A stretch of DNA of 30,396 nt from Physocladia obscura (taxonomy: Eukaryota > Chytridiomycota > Chytridiomycetes > Chytridiales > Chytriomycetaceae): contig JADGJH010000036.1 in NCBI GenBank assembly GCA_027596945.1, forward strand, positions 1 to 30,396. Reading direction: 5' to 3'. A program made the translations under genes and the position numbers. Within the stretch, counting starts at the first letter, position 1. Each line of letters opens with the position of its first letter. The notes under the pieces are model-generated. The model did no database searches, was not told where the DNA came from, and worked only from the letters and a program-made list of their open reading frames with translations. This document shows, in pieces, positions 10,877-19,627 of the stretch.

Positions 10877-11198
10877 CCATTTATTTTTTGAGAGATGGGG
10901 GTAAATTTTCTGGTGCATTGTATATCATGCATCAATCTATCATTTTATTGGGAAAAGGTTTTTGATGAATCGTTTGAACAAAGAATTATAAATTTTGAGC
11001 CCAAGTCCGCATGATTTGACCTGAGTCCGCCCACCTTTTTTTGTCATGGAAATTGATCATTTTTTTCATTTTCAACCCTGGAGTTTTTTTTCTTGATGGA
11101 AGAAGCATTTTGAAGTTTGGAACTTTGTCTTGGCCAGCAAACAAACAGCAAACAGTTTCGGGCAACAGAGAGTCATACACCCAGCGTTTTGCCGTTGA
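10877..11198. other. Spacer between two Zn2Cys6 genes
   Basis: 322 bp holding the 3' UTR of the upstream gene and the promoter of the next, T-rich. I see no operator-like repeat, and CGG half-sites are not obviously paired here. Confidence 0.4.
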
Positions 11199-12341
11199 AT
11201 GTCACATCCTTTCCCAGATCAATGCCCGTCGTTGAACGTGCGTCTTCGTTCGTGCGAACCGTGTCGTTTGGCCAAACGCAAATGTGATTTAAAAAACAGC
11301 TGCGACAGATGCTCGCGGCTGAAACTCGATTGTGTATATTCGAAAAATAGGTTTGTAGAGGTTGGCTTTTCTTGTCTTGTTGTTTTCGTTGTTTAGGCCG
11401 CACTGCTGTCCGCTGGCGGCCTTCATCTTTGTGTCTCGGAATTAAAAAAAATACTGTTGACAAAACACAGCACAAAAAACAAACAATTTAAACGACTTCA
11501 AGCACTGAAAGCCAATGGCGGTGTGGAGCGCGCCGCGCCACTTCCTCAAGTCCGTTCAGTTCTTCCAGCACAACACACTCGAAATGCGCACAATGGAAGC
11601 AACGCGCCACGACAATCACAAAGCTATCATGGACCCCGGCAAGAATACCTTCGTTCTCAGCAATACCCACAAAACTACAATTATGCCCCAAATCATCAGC
11701 CTAGTTACCACAGTCATTATCAAACGACTTTGCCTGCCACACATACATCATTATCGCCGAATCTGCCACCCAGACCTTACCAGTATGATTACAAAATGGG
11801 CTCAAATCAGCCCATATCCCCGTTAAAACCACCACCATCTCCGTCGCTGCCACAATACCCACCATACCATTATCTCGCCGAACATTATCGGGTTGATCCA
11901 GTTCCGCGAGAGAATCTGTATTATTATCCGCATTATTCTGACTCAGCATCGGCCCCGGTATATTCGCAACCATCAACCGCATATAGCAATTATTATGCGA
12001 ACGGTCAAGGAAATCACCCGCCACCCCCGGAAAACGGATATATCTGTTATCCAGGTGGCGAAAGTCGCATAATTTACCCAGAAAATAACCGGACAAATCG
12101 CCCAGACGACAGCCACATGAATCGTTCAGCCGACGGCCAAATAAATCGTCAAGTGGACAGCGGTAAATTATCCAGTGCCGAAACATTGTTGCGTAACACG
12201 AATTCTTGCGAAGGCGGTGGCGCTGACAGCGGTAGCGATGAAATATTTCCACAGCCGGAACAACCGTTGGAAACAAAGCGTGCACTGAGTGGATTGGATG
12301 AATTGGCGACAGTTGCACTGAGCTATGCATCAGAGGGTTAG
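11199..12341 (+). CDS. Zn(II)2Cys6 zinc-cluster protein, HPFP family (2 exons)
   Basis: Exons 11199-11350 and 11471-12341; 340 residues. It starts MSHPFPDQCPSLNVRLRSC and continues EPCRLAKRKC, NSCDRC and LDCVYSKN, spacing C-x2-C-x6-C-x5-C-x2-C-x6-C. The phase-2 intron lies at the same codon as in the paralogues and the next exon opens STKNKQFKRLQALKAN. It lacks intron 1 of the 9501 gene. The tail is rich in Tyr, Gln, Asn, His and Pro (for example QQYPQNYNYAPNHQ), i.e. prion-like/low-complexity. It holds three 8-residue repeats starting NR (12093-12164) and ends SGLDELATVALSYASEG, which loosely resembles the end of the 9501 protein. Inference: a transcription factor with an intrinsically disordered, possibly condensate-forming effector region. 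No middle homology domain is seen. Confidence 0.85.
12093..12164 (+). repeat. Three in-frame 24-bp tandem repeats within the Zn2Cys6 gene
   Basis: Units 12093-12116, 12117-12140 and 12141-12164 encode TNRPDDSH, MNRSADGQ and INRQVDSG. The shared pattern is x-N-R-x-x-D-[SG]-x. The units have diverged but stay in frame, typical of a coding minisatellite in a disordered tail. Confidence 0.7.
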
Positions 12342-13452
12342 GAAGGGGTTGAAACAAAATAAAAATTATGAACCATATTTGGTTCAATCAGGAACTGCTA
12401 TTGTTTTTCTTCCATTCTCTGTTATTACGACGTAATAGTAATAAATTATTGATTTTGAGACCTTGTAATGTTTCCAGAGTAAGAAAAAATGTCGGCTTGC
12501 AAGCATAAACAGATGACCGTTTTCTTTCGCTTTCAATTTGTAATAAAAGGCAGATTTTATTTTCACTCTGTTTTTGAAATGACACCCTTCGTCGGAATAT
12601 GGAGAGTTACAAATACATGCGCCACCTGAAAATTATTTTGCTGCGAAGGGGAAAGCTTTCCAATTTTGAATCAGTATGGGTAAGGAAAATAGCGGTTAGA
12701 TAGCTTCCCTTGTTTTGCAGTTTATAAAGCCTGCTTGTATTTTGCGGTTTTATTTGTTTTAAAGTAGTGTGACGGTTCTTCGCATGAACATACGATCGTT
12801 TATACATTTTTAACTTCGGATCAGCTCCGATAAGAATAATAGAGATTAGATATTGCTTGTGCAACGTTGCAAAACTTGTTGATTATCATTGCTACTTTGT
12901 CTTTTGAATCTTTTCAATCTGTTATTTGGACAAGATTTCAGATGCTTTTTATAAAAGCACAAATTCCCAGAGTCTAAAATTCGTGGGATAAAAATAAGTC
13001 AATGAGAAACCCATACAAATACTGATAACTCCATGATTCTCGAGAGTAATACTATTTTAAAGAAGAATCGCATTTTCATACTCGAAACAAATTGATTGGC
13101 ACAAAATTTTTCGAGATGAAAAAATAGGTGATAACAGGAGCAATTACTGATTCCACTAACAAAAAAATGGATGGCTGAAACTCAGAGAGTCATTTTTGAT
13201 AATTTTGTACGTTTGTGGAAGGAGTAATAGGGTATCTCCGTACCGACTAGAAGTTTGCACTATTACTTAGTGCATAACGAGATTGATTTTATCACTGGAA
13301 CTATTTGAGATTGAATGAAATATGCAGCTGCGAAGCCATTCGACTTTTATTAACAAACTGGCATAGATCACTGTTTTGATGAAACTTTTCCTGCCGTTTG
13401 AAAAGATCTCGGCCTCGCTAAAGAAATTTTTCTTGAAAACAGCGAAAGCCAA
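12342..13452. other. Intergenic 1.1 kb, no gene recognised
   Basis: AT-rich region between two zinc-cluster genes. Minus-strand frames at 12384-12585 and 12607-12864 have no domain and look like chance. I looked for another zinc cluster (paired C-x2-C with C-x6-C spacing) on both strands and did not see one. Confidence 0.45.
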
Positions 13453-14536
13453 ATGCACCCATTTCCAAACCGCTGTCTAACTGGCAACAAACGACTCAAA
13501 TCTTGCGAGAATTGTCGACTGCAGAATCGCAAGTGTGATCGCAAAGAAGTTTGCGGGCGTTGCGACAAGCTGAGCTTAGCTTGTTGTTACACTCAGAATA
13601 GGTAATTTATTTGAATGTTTGCCTGAAAACCGGGCCGTCACAGGACCTCGGGCAGCTCGAAGATGGATAGCTCAGAATATTATTTAAAAATACAGCACGA
13701 GAAACAAGGCTTTCAAGGATCTGAAAAAGAGTTTGTTGCAATCGCGCCGGCCACCAGTTGCTGTACGTAACAGCCGTGGGGTTGGCAATACCGGCATCGC
13801 CAGCCGCCGCATGGGGCGCAGTAGAACCAAAAATACCGAGACCTCAATGCTAGCATTGGATGCCGATTCAGTAGCCGCGCCTGCCGTCGCTACCACTATA
13901 ATTTCCGAGCCAAGCCCATTTGAGCATCCCAAGCCAACAGAAATACCCCCACAAAACCTAGAGTATTTTCCCCCTGTGGCGCCGTCTCCACGCCCATTCG
14001 TACCATCTATCGCGCCAATGACGGTTCCCAGCCAGAGCTTCAACTATATTCCTGCATTGCCAACCTTTTTGTCAGGACAAGTCTCCGAAATGCCCAGGCA
14101 TATTTTCCCCATTATCACAGCACCTACTTTTGCTCTACAGCAACAGCACCCGACTTATCACATACGACGGCAGCCGCCACTTTCTTTAATTCATAACACT
14201 GGCCTTGCGCCGTCCCCGTTTTTTAATACTCCTGCGATTGCAATGTCGACAACTCCAGAACTTCAAGACTCACATCAATTTCTCACCGAGCATCTACTTT
14301 TTCCGTCGTCTATATTTTCCTCTCCATCTGGCGCCACTTCACAAGATTCTGGATTTACACCGCAAATTTCGTTTTCATCGGGCCCGATAGTGACTAGTGG
14401 TGGTAACTTTTTTGACGAAAACAAGATTAATTCGTTTTTAGCGGTGCCGTTTCCATGGAATTCAAACATTTTTGTTGATCAGAAGCCTCAGATCATATAT
14501 AATGAAAATGGAAATGATTATGACCTTAGAATTTAA
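13453..14536 (+). CDS. Zn(II)2Cys6 zinc-cluster protein, HPFP family (2 exons)
   Basis: Exons 13453-13601 and 13696-14536; 329 residues. N-terminus MHPFPNRCLTGNKRLKSC, then ENCRLQNRKC, EVCGRC and LACCYTQN. The six-cysteine spacing is the same, with an extra Cys next to the last ligand. A phase-2 GTAATT...TACAG intron (94 nt) falls at the shared position and is followed by STRNKAFKDLKKSLLQ. The tail is Pro/Ser/Thr/Phe-rich with short hydrophobic patches (FNYIPALPTFL, QISFSSGPIV) suitable for an activation domain, and has no fungal_trans signature. The first residues after the start Met match the 11199 protein almost directly, which supports this start. Function inferred only from the DNA-binding domain. 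Confidence 0.84.
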
Positions 14537-14989
14537 TTTGATTCGATTTTTTCCATTATCATTTTTTGTTTTTATTTAATTTCTTTGCCATGCTTTTTAG
14601 TGGTTGCTCTGGTGTACGAACTTTTCAGTAAAAAATGACTTAAATTTGTTCAAAATAAAAATACAAGTATGAATATATATTGATAAAATTTATTTAAATA
14701 TAATCGATATCCTTTCTTACTCTCATGACGAGTGACCCAAAACAAATTATTAGGGTTATATAAAAAACGTTAAATCAAAAACGCGATATATTGCTTGTTT
14801 GTTTTTATTCCACTTACGTATTTACATACTGCAAAAACAGTCGTTGAATTTCATAAGCCAATGAGTATGTGACTTCGAAATATTCAGGTGAAGAATTTTG
14901 CAGATTTTGCAGCATATTCATTAAAATAACAATTTTCGTTTGAAGACGTGGCTATTCATCGCGTTGAGTCATAAGATAAGTCTTTTTGC
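14537..14989. other. Intergenic, nothing recognised
   Basis: AT-rich sequence downstream of the last zinc-cluster gene. Probable 3' UTRs of two convergent units; no structured element seen. Confidence 0.4.
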
Positions 14990-15457
14990 CTATGATATTA
15001 TGATTCCAATCGCAGCTCGCCCTCGTTTATATTGTTTTTGATTTTGAAACAATTTTTGAACCAAACATGCGGCATCGGCGTCAAGCACTTTAAGATGAAT
15101 TTTGAACAAATCTTTCTTTTTTTCGCAGTAGAAATTTGAGATGGGTTGTTGCTGAGATTTACGACCACTGCTGCCGATTCTTCAATGCCAAGCTTATTAT
15201 TCACCTCTTTGATTACGTGATCGATTTCATCCAATCCGTGATCTTCAGCATAATGAGTAATATTGTTTTTTTGTAGGTTTGGTTGATTTCGGTTGTGTTT
15301 TCTGTTTCGCTGGTGTTGCCGCTCTCGTCACTTTCTTTTTGTGTTTCTTCTTGCTGTCGTTCGTGACCATTTTCGTCGTGGTCTTCGCCTTCGCTCTGCC
15401 GTCATAACCACAAACCAAAGTTAACAAACGACTAGGAAAGTTTTCCGGGCTTTGCAA
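14990..15457 (-). other. Unrecognised minus-strand coding-like region with two frame breaks
   Basis: Three consecutive minus-strand pieces look coding but lie in different frames. Piece 1, from 15457 (or the internal ATG at 15370), is Lys-rich (SKKKHKKKVTRAATPAK). Piece 2 (about 15240-15120) contains EDHGLDEIDHVIKEVNNKLG. Piece 3 (to a stop at 14990-14992) contains HLKVLDADAACLVQKLF. Both switches fall at runs of seven A on the coding strand, with no convincing GT-AG pair. It could be a small basic nucleolar/ribosome-biogenesis-type protein with sequencing indels, a young pseudogene, or an unusual splice form. I do not recognise the family. Its 5' end lies 75 bp from the RER1 start, implying a shared divergent promoter. 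Confidence 0.4.
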
Positions 15458-15531
15458 GCGCCGTTGCAGTTATGGACGCTTTCGCGGGGCAATTTAAACT
15501 CATTTCGATTTCTTTTTCAGTTTCGCCCGAT

Positions 15532-16412
15532 ATGGACACCAGCGCCGCAACAAGCGCCGCAAGTAACGGCGCCGATGCTCCGTCGAATGTTCAAGTACGG
15601 TTGGCCATACTGGAACGGGTATGTGTTTTGTGTGTGTGTTTTCTATTTGCTTTGTGTCAATAAATTGCCAGTACTAAAGAATTGAATAAATTCAATGTAC
15701 AGAGATTTCAAGCACTTCTCGACGCTACTACCCCGCACTGGCAGCAGCGCTGGATCGGAACAGCTGTCCTGTTATTCCTCTACTTTGTCCGCGTTTTTGT
15801 GATCTCTGCATTTTATATTGTCACGGTAAATGTCGATTGCGAACTCACCTTCACCAATTGAATTCGGCCTTTTTTATAAATCTTAATGACGATTCCTTAA
15901 ATTTATTCAATAATTCAGTATTCACTCGGAATCTATTTGCTTAATCTATTCCTTGCATTTGTGCAGCCCAAGTTTGATCCCGCCATGGAGGCCATGGAGG
16001 AAGGAGGAGAAGATATGGCTTTGCCTGTCAAATCAGACGATGAATTCAAGCCTTTTATTAGACGGCTACCCGAATTTAAGTTCTGGTAAGCCAGCTATAT
16101 TTGCATTTAATTAAGTGACATCTGATAAATTCTTTCAAGGTATTGGGCGACTCGAGGAATCACAACTGCATTTTTTTGCACATTGTTTCCTATCTTTGAC
16201 GTTCCCGTCTTCTGGCCTATTCTTGTGTAAGCGCTAATATTGTTTTTTAAACAAGTAATTCTTATCAAAAAAATATTATTATTATTTTCAGCGTTTACTT
16301 TTTGATTTTACTTGGTCTAACGATGAAACAACGTATTAAGCACATGATTAAATATAAATACGTGCCTTGGAACTTTGGGAAAAAGAGCTATGGTGGAAAG
16401 AACAGCATGTGA
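15532..16412 (+). CDS. RER1: Rer1, ER-Golgi retrieval receptor (5 exons)
   Basis: Exons 15532-15618, 15703-15825, 15919-16085, 16140-16226 and 16292-16412; 194 residues against 188 in budding yeast. Diagnostic stretches are ATTPHWQQRW, FLAFVQPKFDPAMEAM, FKPFIRRLPEFKFW, FDVPVFWPIL and KHMIKYKYVPWNFGKK. Hydrophobic stretches suit the four-pass Rer1 topology. Known: Rer1 cycles between cis-Golgi and ER in COPI vesicles and returns escaped ER membrane proteins. An in-frame ATG at 15472 would add 20 residues, but that stretch ends in TTTTTCAG and looks more like a 5' UTR intron, so I chose 15532. All four introns are short (54-93 nt) and phase-consistent. It is divergent from the unrecognised ORF set to the left and convergent with the oxidoreductase gene to the right. 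Confidence 0.95.
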
Positions 16413-16611
16413 GAATTTATTTCTGCTTTGATGTGGAAGTTGCTATTTGGGTGAAAGCCTTTAGTGTACAGGATCTTTTCGTTCTGTTTGTGCGCGAGAA
16501 ATATAGATGGTCAGGGGAAACAAATAATTATTGTTTTATTTATCTTTTTCAATACTATGAGTAAGTATTTCAAAACAGAAAAAAATTTTGAAAATGCAGA
16601 TATAAAGGAAT

Positions 16612-17940
16612 TTATTTCCTTGAATTTTCGACCCATTCCGGGACAATCCTGTTCAAATACTTCATAAATTTCCAAAGACCAACCTGAAGCTCGAGGTTTC
16701 CCGCAGCATCTTCCCCGAGTTCTGGAAAAGCTATTCCAACCCCAAACAATCCCGGAACAATGACGCCAGTTTTCGCATCATATTGGCTCAAATCCACGCC
16801 CTCAACATCAAGCCGTTCCCGTTCAAAACCGATTGCATAAATGACTTTGGTGCATCTTTTTAGAACATCTGTAGCAGCATCTTCACCACCTTTATCACCT
16901 GAAGTTTTGATTCTCATTAAACCCTGAGGTAGTCTCCGGTCATCAAGCAAATTTTCACGAGCCCATGTAGCAGTGTTTCCTTTCAACCCTGTGCTATCAT
17001 TGATAAACTTTCCGTGTCCAACGTTTTCGGCAAATGAGAGGTCAGCACGGTAGATATTGATGACTTCGTGCACGCACACAGTTTCAAGGAGGTCGCGTAT
17101 AATCATAATGGCCGAGTGTGAAGAGCCAAAGACAGCAACGCTGTCGGAAGGAACGCATATTTGTGTGAGACGGTCGATTTGAAGAGCGTCTTCAAGGGGA
17201 ATGAGACTCAAAGCTGGGTTTGCTTTGGGCGGATGCAGAGTTTTTGCAACAGAGCCAGTAGCCAGAACAATATTTTCTGCGAACACAGCAGACGCGTTTA
17301 TAACCGGCATTAAAGTTGTGGGCGTTGTAGAAGTAGACTCAGTAAGTATTTGCCATTGCCACTCGCGGCTATTATTGATGTTGTTGCTGTTATCAGTGGT
17401 TGCTTTGTTGGTTTTGGTAATGCGTACGACGTATGAAGTCAGTGGTACAACCTGGGCACACAATGCCGCCGTCACGTCGAGAAGAGGGTCGGCAATAAAG
17501 CTGAGTTTGCACGTATCTGTTGGTGACAGACTGTGCAGCACATGTTTGCTGTTGCTATCACTACTACTAACGTTATATTTAAATGCAGGTGACGCCGTGA
17601 GAAAGTCTACAAATAGCTGCACAGTCGTGTTTGACGAGACGCTGCGCCACTTGCGACCCAGAAGCCCAACGTCAAAGTGCGGATCGATCCACGCAATCTG
17701 CTTCTCGCTGATTCCCGCATCAAGCAGTTTTCCGATGGCTGCAATTCCTGCTGGCCCAGCACCAATAACCACCCACTGGAACTCTTGCTGCGTTGCGGAT
17801 ACTGTAGCTGTTTTGCCAGGATTAATCGCCGCTGCGGCTCTTGTTGTCAATCTTGCTCGCGAGTGTATTGCTCCCATTCCTTTTGCGTTGTTTTTTCGGT
17901 TTTTTTTCTTTCCTTGTAAAATTGACCTTTTTATTCGCAC
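16612..17940 (-). CDS. FAD/NAD(P)-binding oxidoreductase, single exon
   Basis: 442 residues without introns. Seen: the dinucleotide fold VVIGAGPAGIAAIG (residues 57-70), a second nucleotide-binding signature VAVFGSSHSAIMI in the middle, and a C-terminal VIYAIGFERE resembling the ATG motif of flavin monooxygenase/pyridine-nucleotide oxidoreductase relatives. It fits the Pyr_redox_3-type fungal proteins; the substrate is unknown. The first ATG (17940) precedes a very basic stretch. An ATG about 21 codons later starts MGAIHSRARLTTRAAAAIN, a good mitochondrial presequence candidate, so the real start may be there. An Asn/Thr-rich insert (KTNKATTDNSNNINNSRE) lies between domains. Its 3' end converges on RER1 with about 200 bp between. 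Confidence 0.78.
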   Translation of the reverse strand: MRIKRSILQGKKKNRKNNAKGMGAIHSRARLTTRAAAAINPGKTATVSATQQEFQWVVIGAGPAGIAAIGKLLDAGISEKQIAWIDPHFDVGLLGRKWRSVSSNTTVQLFVDFLTASPAFKYNVSSSDSNSKHVLHSLSPTDTCKLSFIADPLLDVTAALCAQVVPLTSYVVRITKTNKATTDNSNNINNSREWQWQILTESTSTTPTTLMPVINASAVFAENIVLATGSVAKTLHPPKANPALSLIPLEDALQIDRLTQICVPSDSVAVFGSSHSAIMIIRDLLETVCVHEVINIYRADLSFAENVGHGKFINDSTGLKGNTATWARENLLDDRRLPQGLMRIKTSGDKGGEDAATDVLKRCTKVIYAIGFERERLDVEGVDLSQYDAKTGVIVPGLFGVGIAFPELGEDAAGNLELQVGLWKFMKYLNRIVPEWVENSRK

Positions 17941-17946
17941 GCGGTG

Positions 17947-17984
17947 TCACATGATTCTTTTTTTCCTTTTTTCTTCTCATGTGA
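17947..17984. promoter_or_regulatory. Inverted pair of TCACATGA octamers upstream of the oxidoreductase
   Basis: TCACATGA at 17947-17954 and its reverse complement TCATGTGA at 17977-17984, separated by a 22-bp pyrimidine tract, immediately upstream of the oxidoreductase start. Each contains a CANNTG core, the general form bound by bHLH factors. Whether it is a regulatory site is inference. Confidence 0.25.
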
Positions 17985-18083
17985 CTCACTTAGGTTGGAA
18001 TTGCAGAAACGACTGAAGAAACATTTCTTTTCGCCTCAGTTAATAAAGACAGCTCATTTTTCTCCCGTTGTCTAACATTAACA

Positions 18084-18225
18084 GCCGTCAGTTTATTCTC
18101 GATTGATCTTATCACAACACGGCAAACAAAAACTATGGCTCAAATTCAAGATCACCTCCATATGGCTCAATAATATCAATTGCAATCGCAGGGCTCAAAC
18201 CAGTCTCAGTTAATCCCAAAAACTT
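18084..18225 (-). pseudogene. Relic of the 3' end of a second NCS1 permease
   Basis: The sequence aligns by eye with the 3' end of the permease gene at about 19636-19785. The reverse strand reads FLGLTETGLSPAIAIDIIE, then PYGGDLEFE, where the intact gene has FLGMAETYYTGVIALDISE and PYGGDVGFE. Similarity continues through the region of the stop codon (shared GTCAGTTT and GCAAACAAAAA blocks), with small deletions. Upstream coding sequence is absent, so this is a truncated duplicate. It lies about 1.5 kb beyond the 3' end of the intact copy, in the same orientation. Confidence 0.72.
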
Positions 18226-19627
18226 CTACCAAAATTAGAATGAGTTTTTGAAATTGAAAAATTAGTAAATAAAATCTAAATAATAAAGACCAATTCCGCG
18301 AGTTGAAGCTCAAATAGCATTTATTTTTAGCCATCTAGCATAGATTTCTGTGTTAGCAATTGAATATACACCCCAATAATTCAGAAACTCGTTTTTGATT
18401 ATTTTTAGTTGCTCATTGGTCCAAGCTATTGGATTCGTGAGTAAAAATTACACTAGCCGTAGCTGTAGCAAATATTAGCTATCTCTGTTGCCAACTCGCT
18501 GTGTCAGTGCCAAAACTTGTAAAAGCTAAATAAAGTCCCTGAACCGTCAGAGTAAAAAATAGCAGTACAGCGAAGATCAAGCAGAAGACTTGGTCAGCCA
18601 GTTAGCTAGAAACTTTACTGTCACCTTTTGTCTGCTTTGAAGCTGATTCTAATCCACCCGTCCGCTTTAATTTGACCGCTCTATTTGATGCCCGCATAGC
18701 CAATCGAACGTCACTAAAAAATACACCAGGAAACAATATTTACAAGAATGATGTCGTCGGTTTATTTCCTTTCTAATTACCTTTATTTTGTTCTTCCATT
18801 GTCTCGTCTGAATATTTGACTGACACTCTTTTCTTTTTATTTGCAGTACTGCAACTTTCATCTTCTGGCAAGAGTAAGGAAAGCACGTGGTCAGAGTGTT
18901 TCTGTTGTTTTGTGGGCTGCCAATAAATAGAATATACATTTCGCCAATTTCAATTCTGCGCTGGCATCCTTTTGATCGCATTGCGTAAAAAATCTGCATG
19001 CGGTGTTATACAATTTTTTATTTCAACCCAATGAATTTTGACTCTATGGCAATAACTCTACTGGATTTGCGCATGCAATAATCTCTTGCACTTAAATAAT
19101 TGCAAAACGAAGAAAAAATTTTGTACATTATGTTCGTACATTTTTATGTATTCTGGATTACGGTCCAGCTATTTGTGGTTTTACTAATGAGATTTCGGTG
19201 AAATAGTGCCTGCGGTTTGTTTTTGTCATTTCTTTTTAGAATCCACATTTACTTAGCAGATCTTTTAATCATATGATTTATTTTAGCTCACTTTTTTGCA
19301 CTTACAGGACGACAATTCAGCTTGATTGGCGCAGGGGGTTTGTGTTCAAACGGATTCTCTTCAACCTCAAACTGATCATACTTGTTCTTCAAACAGTGTA
19401 AAGTGAGTATATTTTTAATTTTAAAAGAGTTTGCCCATCCAGATGTATGAGTTTATTGTTTCAAAAGATTAATCAGTAACAAAAATGAAAAATCTTTAAT
19501 AACTAAAGAAGAAAAGGCAAAAAGGTTCCACCTTTTTTCTAAAGTGTTACAAGAAAGGCCGATTCCTCTTTCAGAGAAGCAAAGAAATAATTAATGATTC
19601 ACACGCCTGAACAATTTATCGCCATCA
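18226..19627. other. Intergenic between permease relic and permease; one exon-like island
   Basis: AT-rich DNA without a recognised gene. The exception is a minus-strand island at about 19306-19405 (listed separately). The minus-strand frame at 18667-18999 is long but Lys/Arg-rich with no domain, and I do not support it as a gene. Confidence 0.4.
19306..19405 (-). other. Exon-like coding island of unknown origin
   Basis: The minus strand reads NKYDQFEVEENPFEHKPPAP, then IKLNCRP, and stops being convincing at a perfect GTAAGT donor (19305-19300). Composition (acidic then Pro/Lys) and the flanking donor resemble a real exon, but I found no partner exon. It could be a remnant of a lost gene or an unannotated small gene. 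Confidence 0.3.

Noticed and set aside
15240..15260. Programmed ribosomal frameshifting at the A7 run in the unrecognised small gene
   Set aside because: A homopolymer alone is not evidence; there are two such switches, and sequencing indels or decay explain them equally well.
15472..15531. Upstream in-frame ATG of RER1
   Set aside because: It would give a protein longer than the family norm, and the stretch ends in a TTTTTCAG acceptor-like tract, so it is more likely 5' UTR or intron.
17201..18016. Long plus-strand frame opposite the oxidoreductase
   Set aside because: Antisense shadow of a gene with clear FAD-binding motifs; Leu/Val runs mirror Asn/Thr-rich coding sequence.
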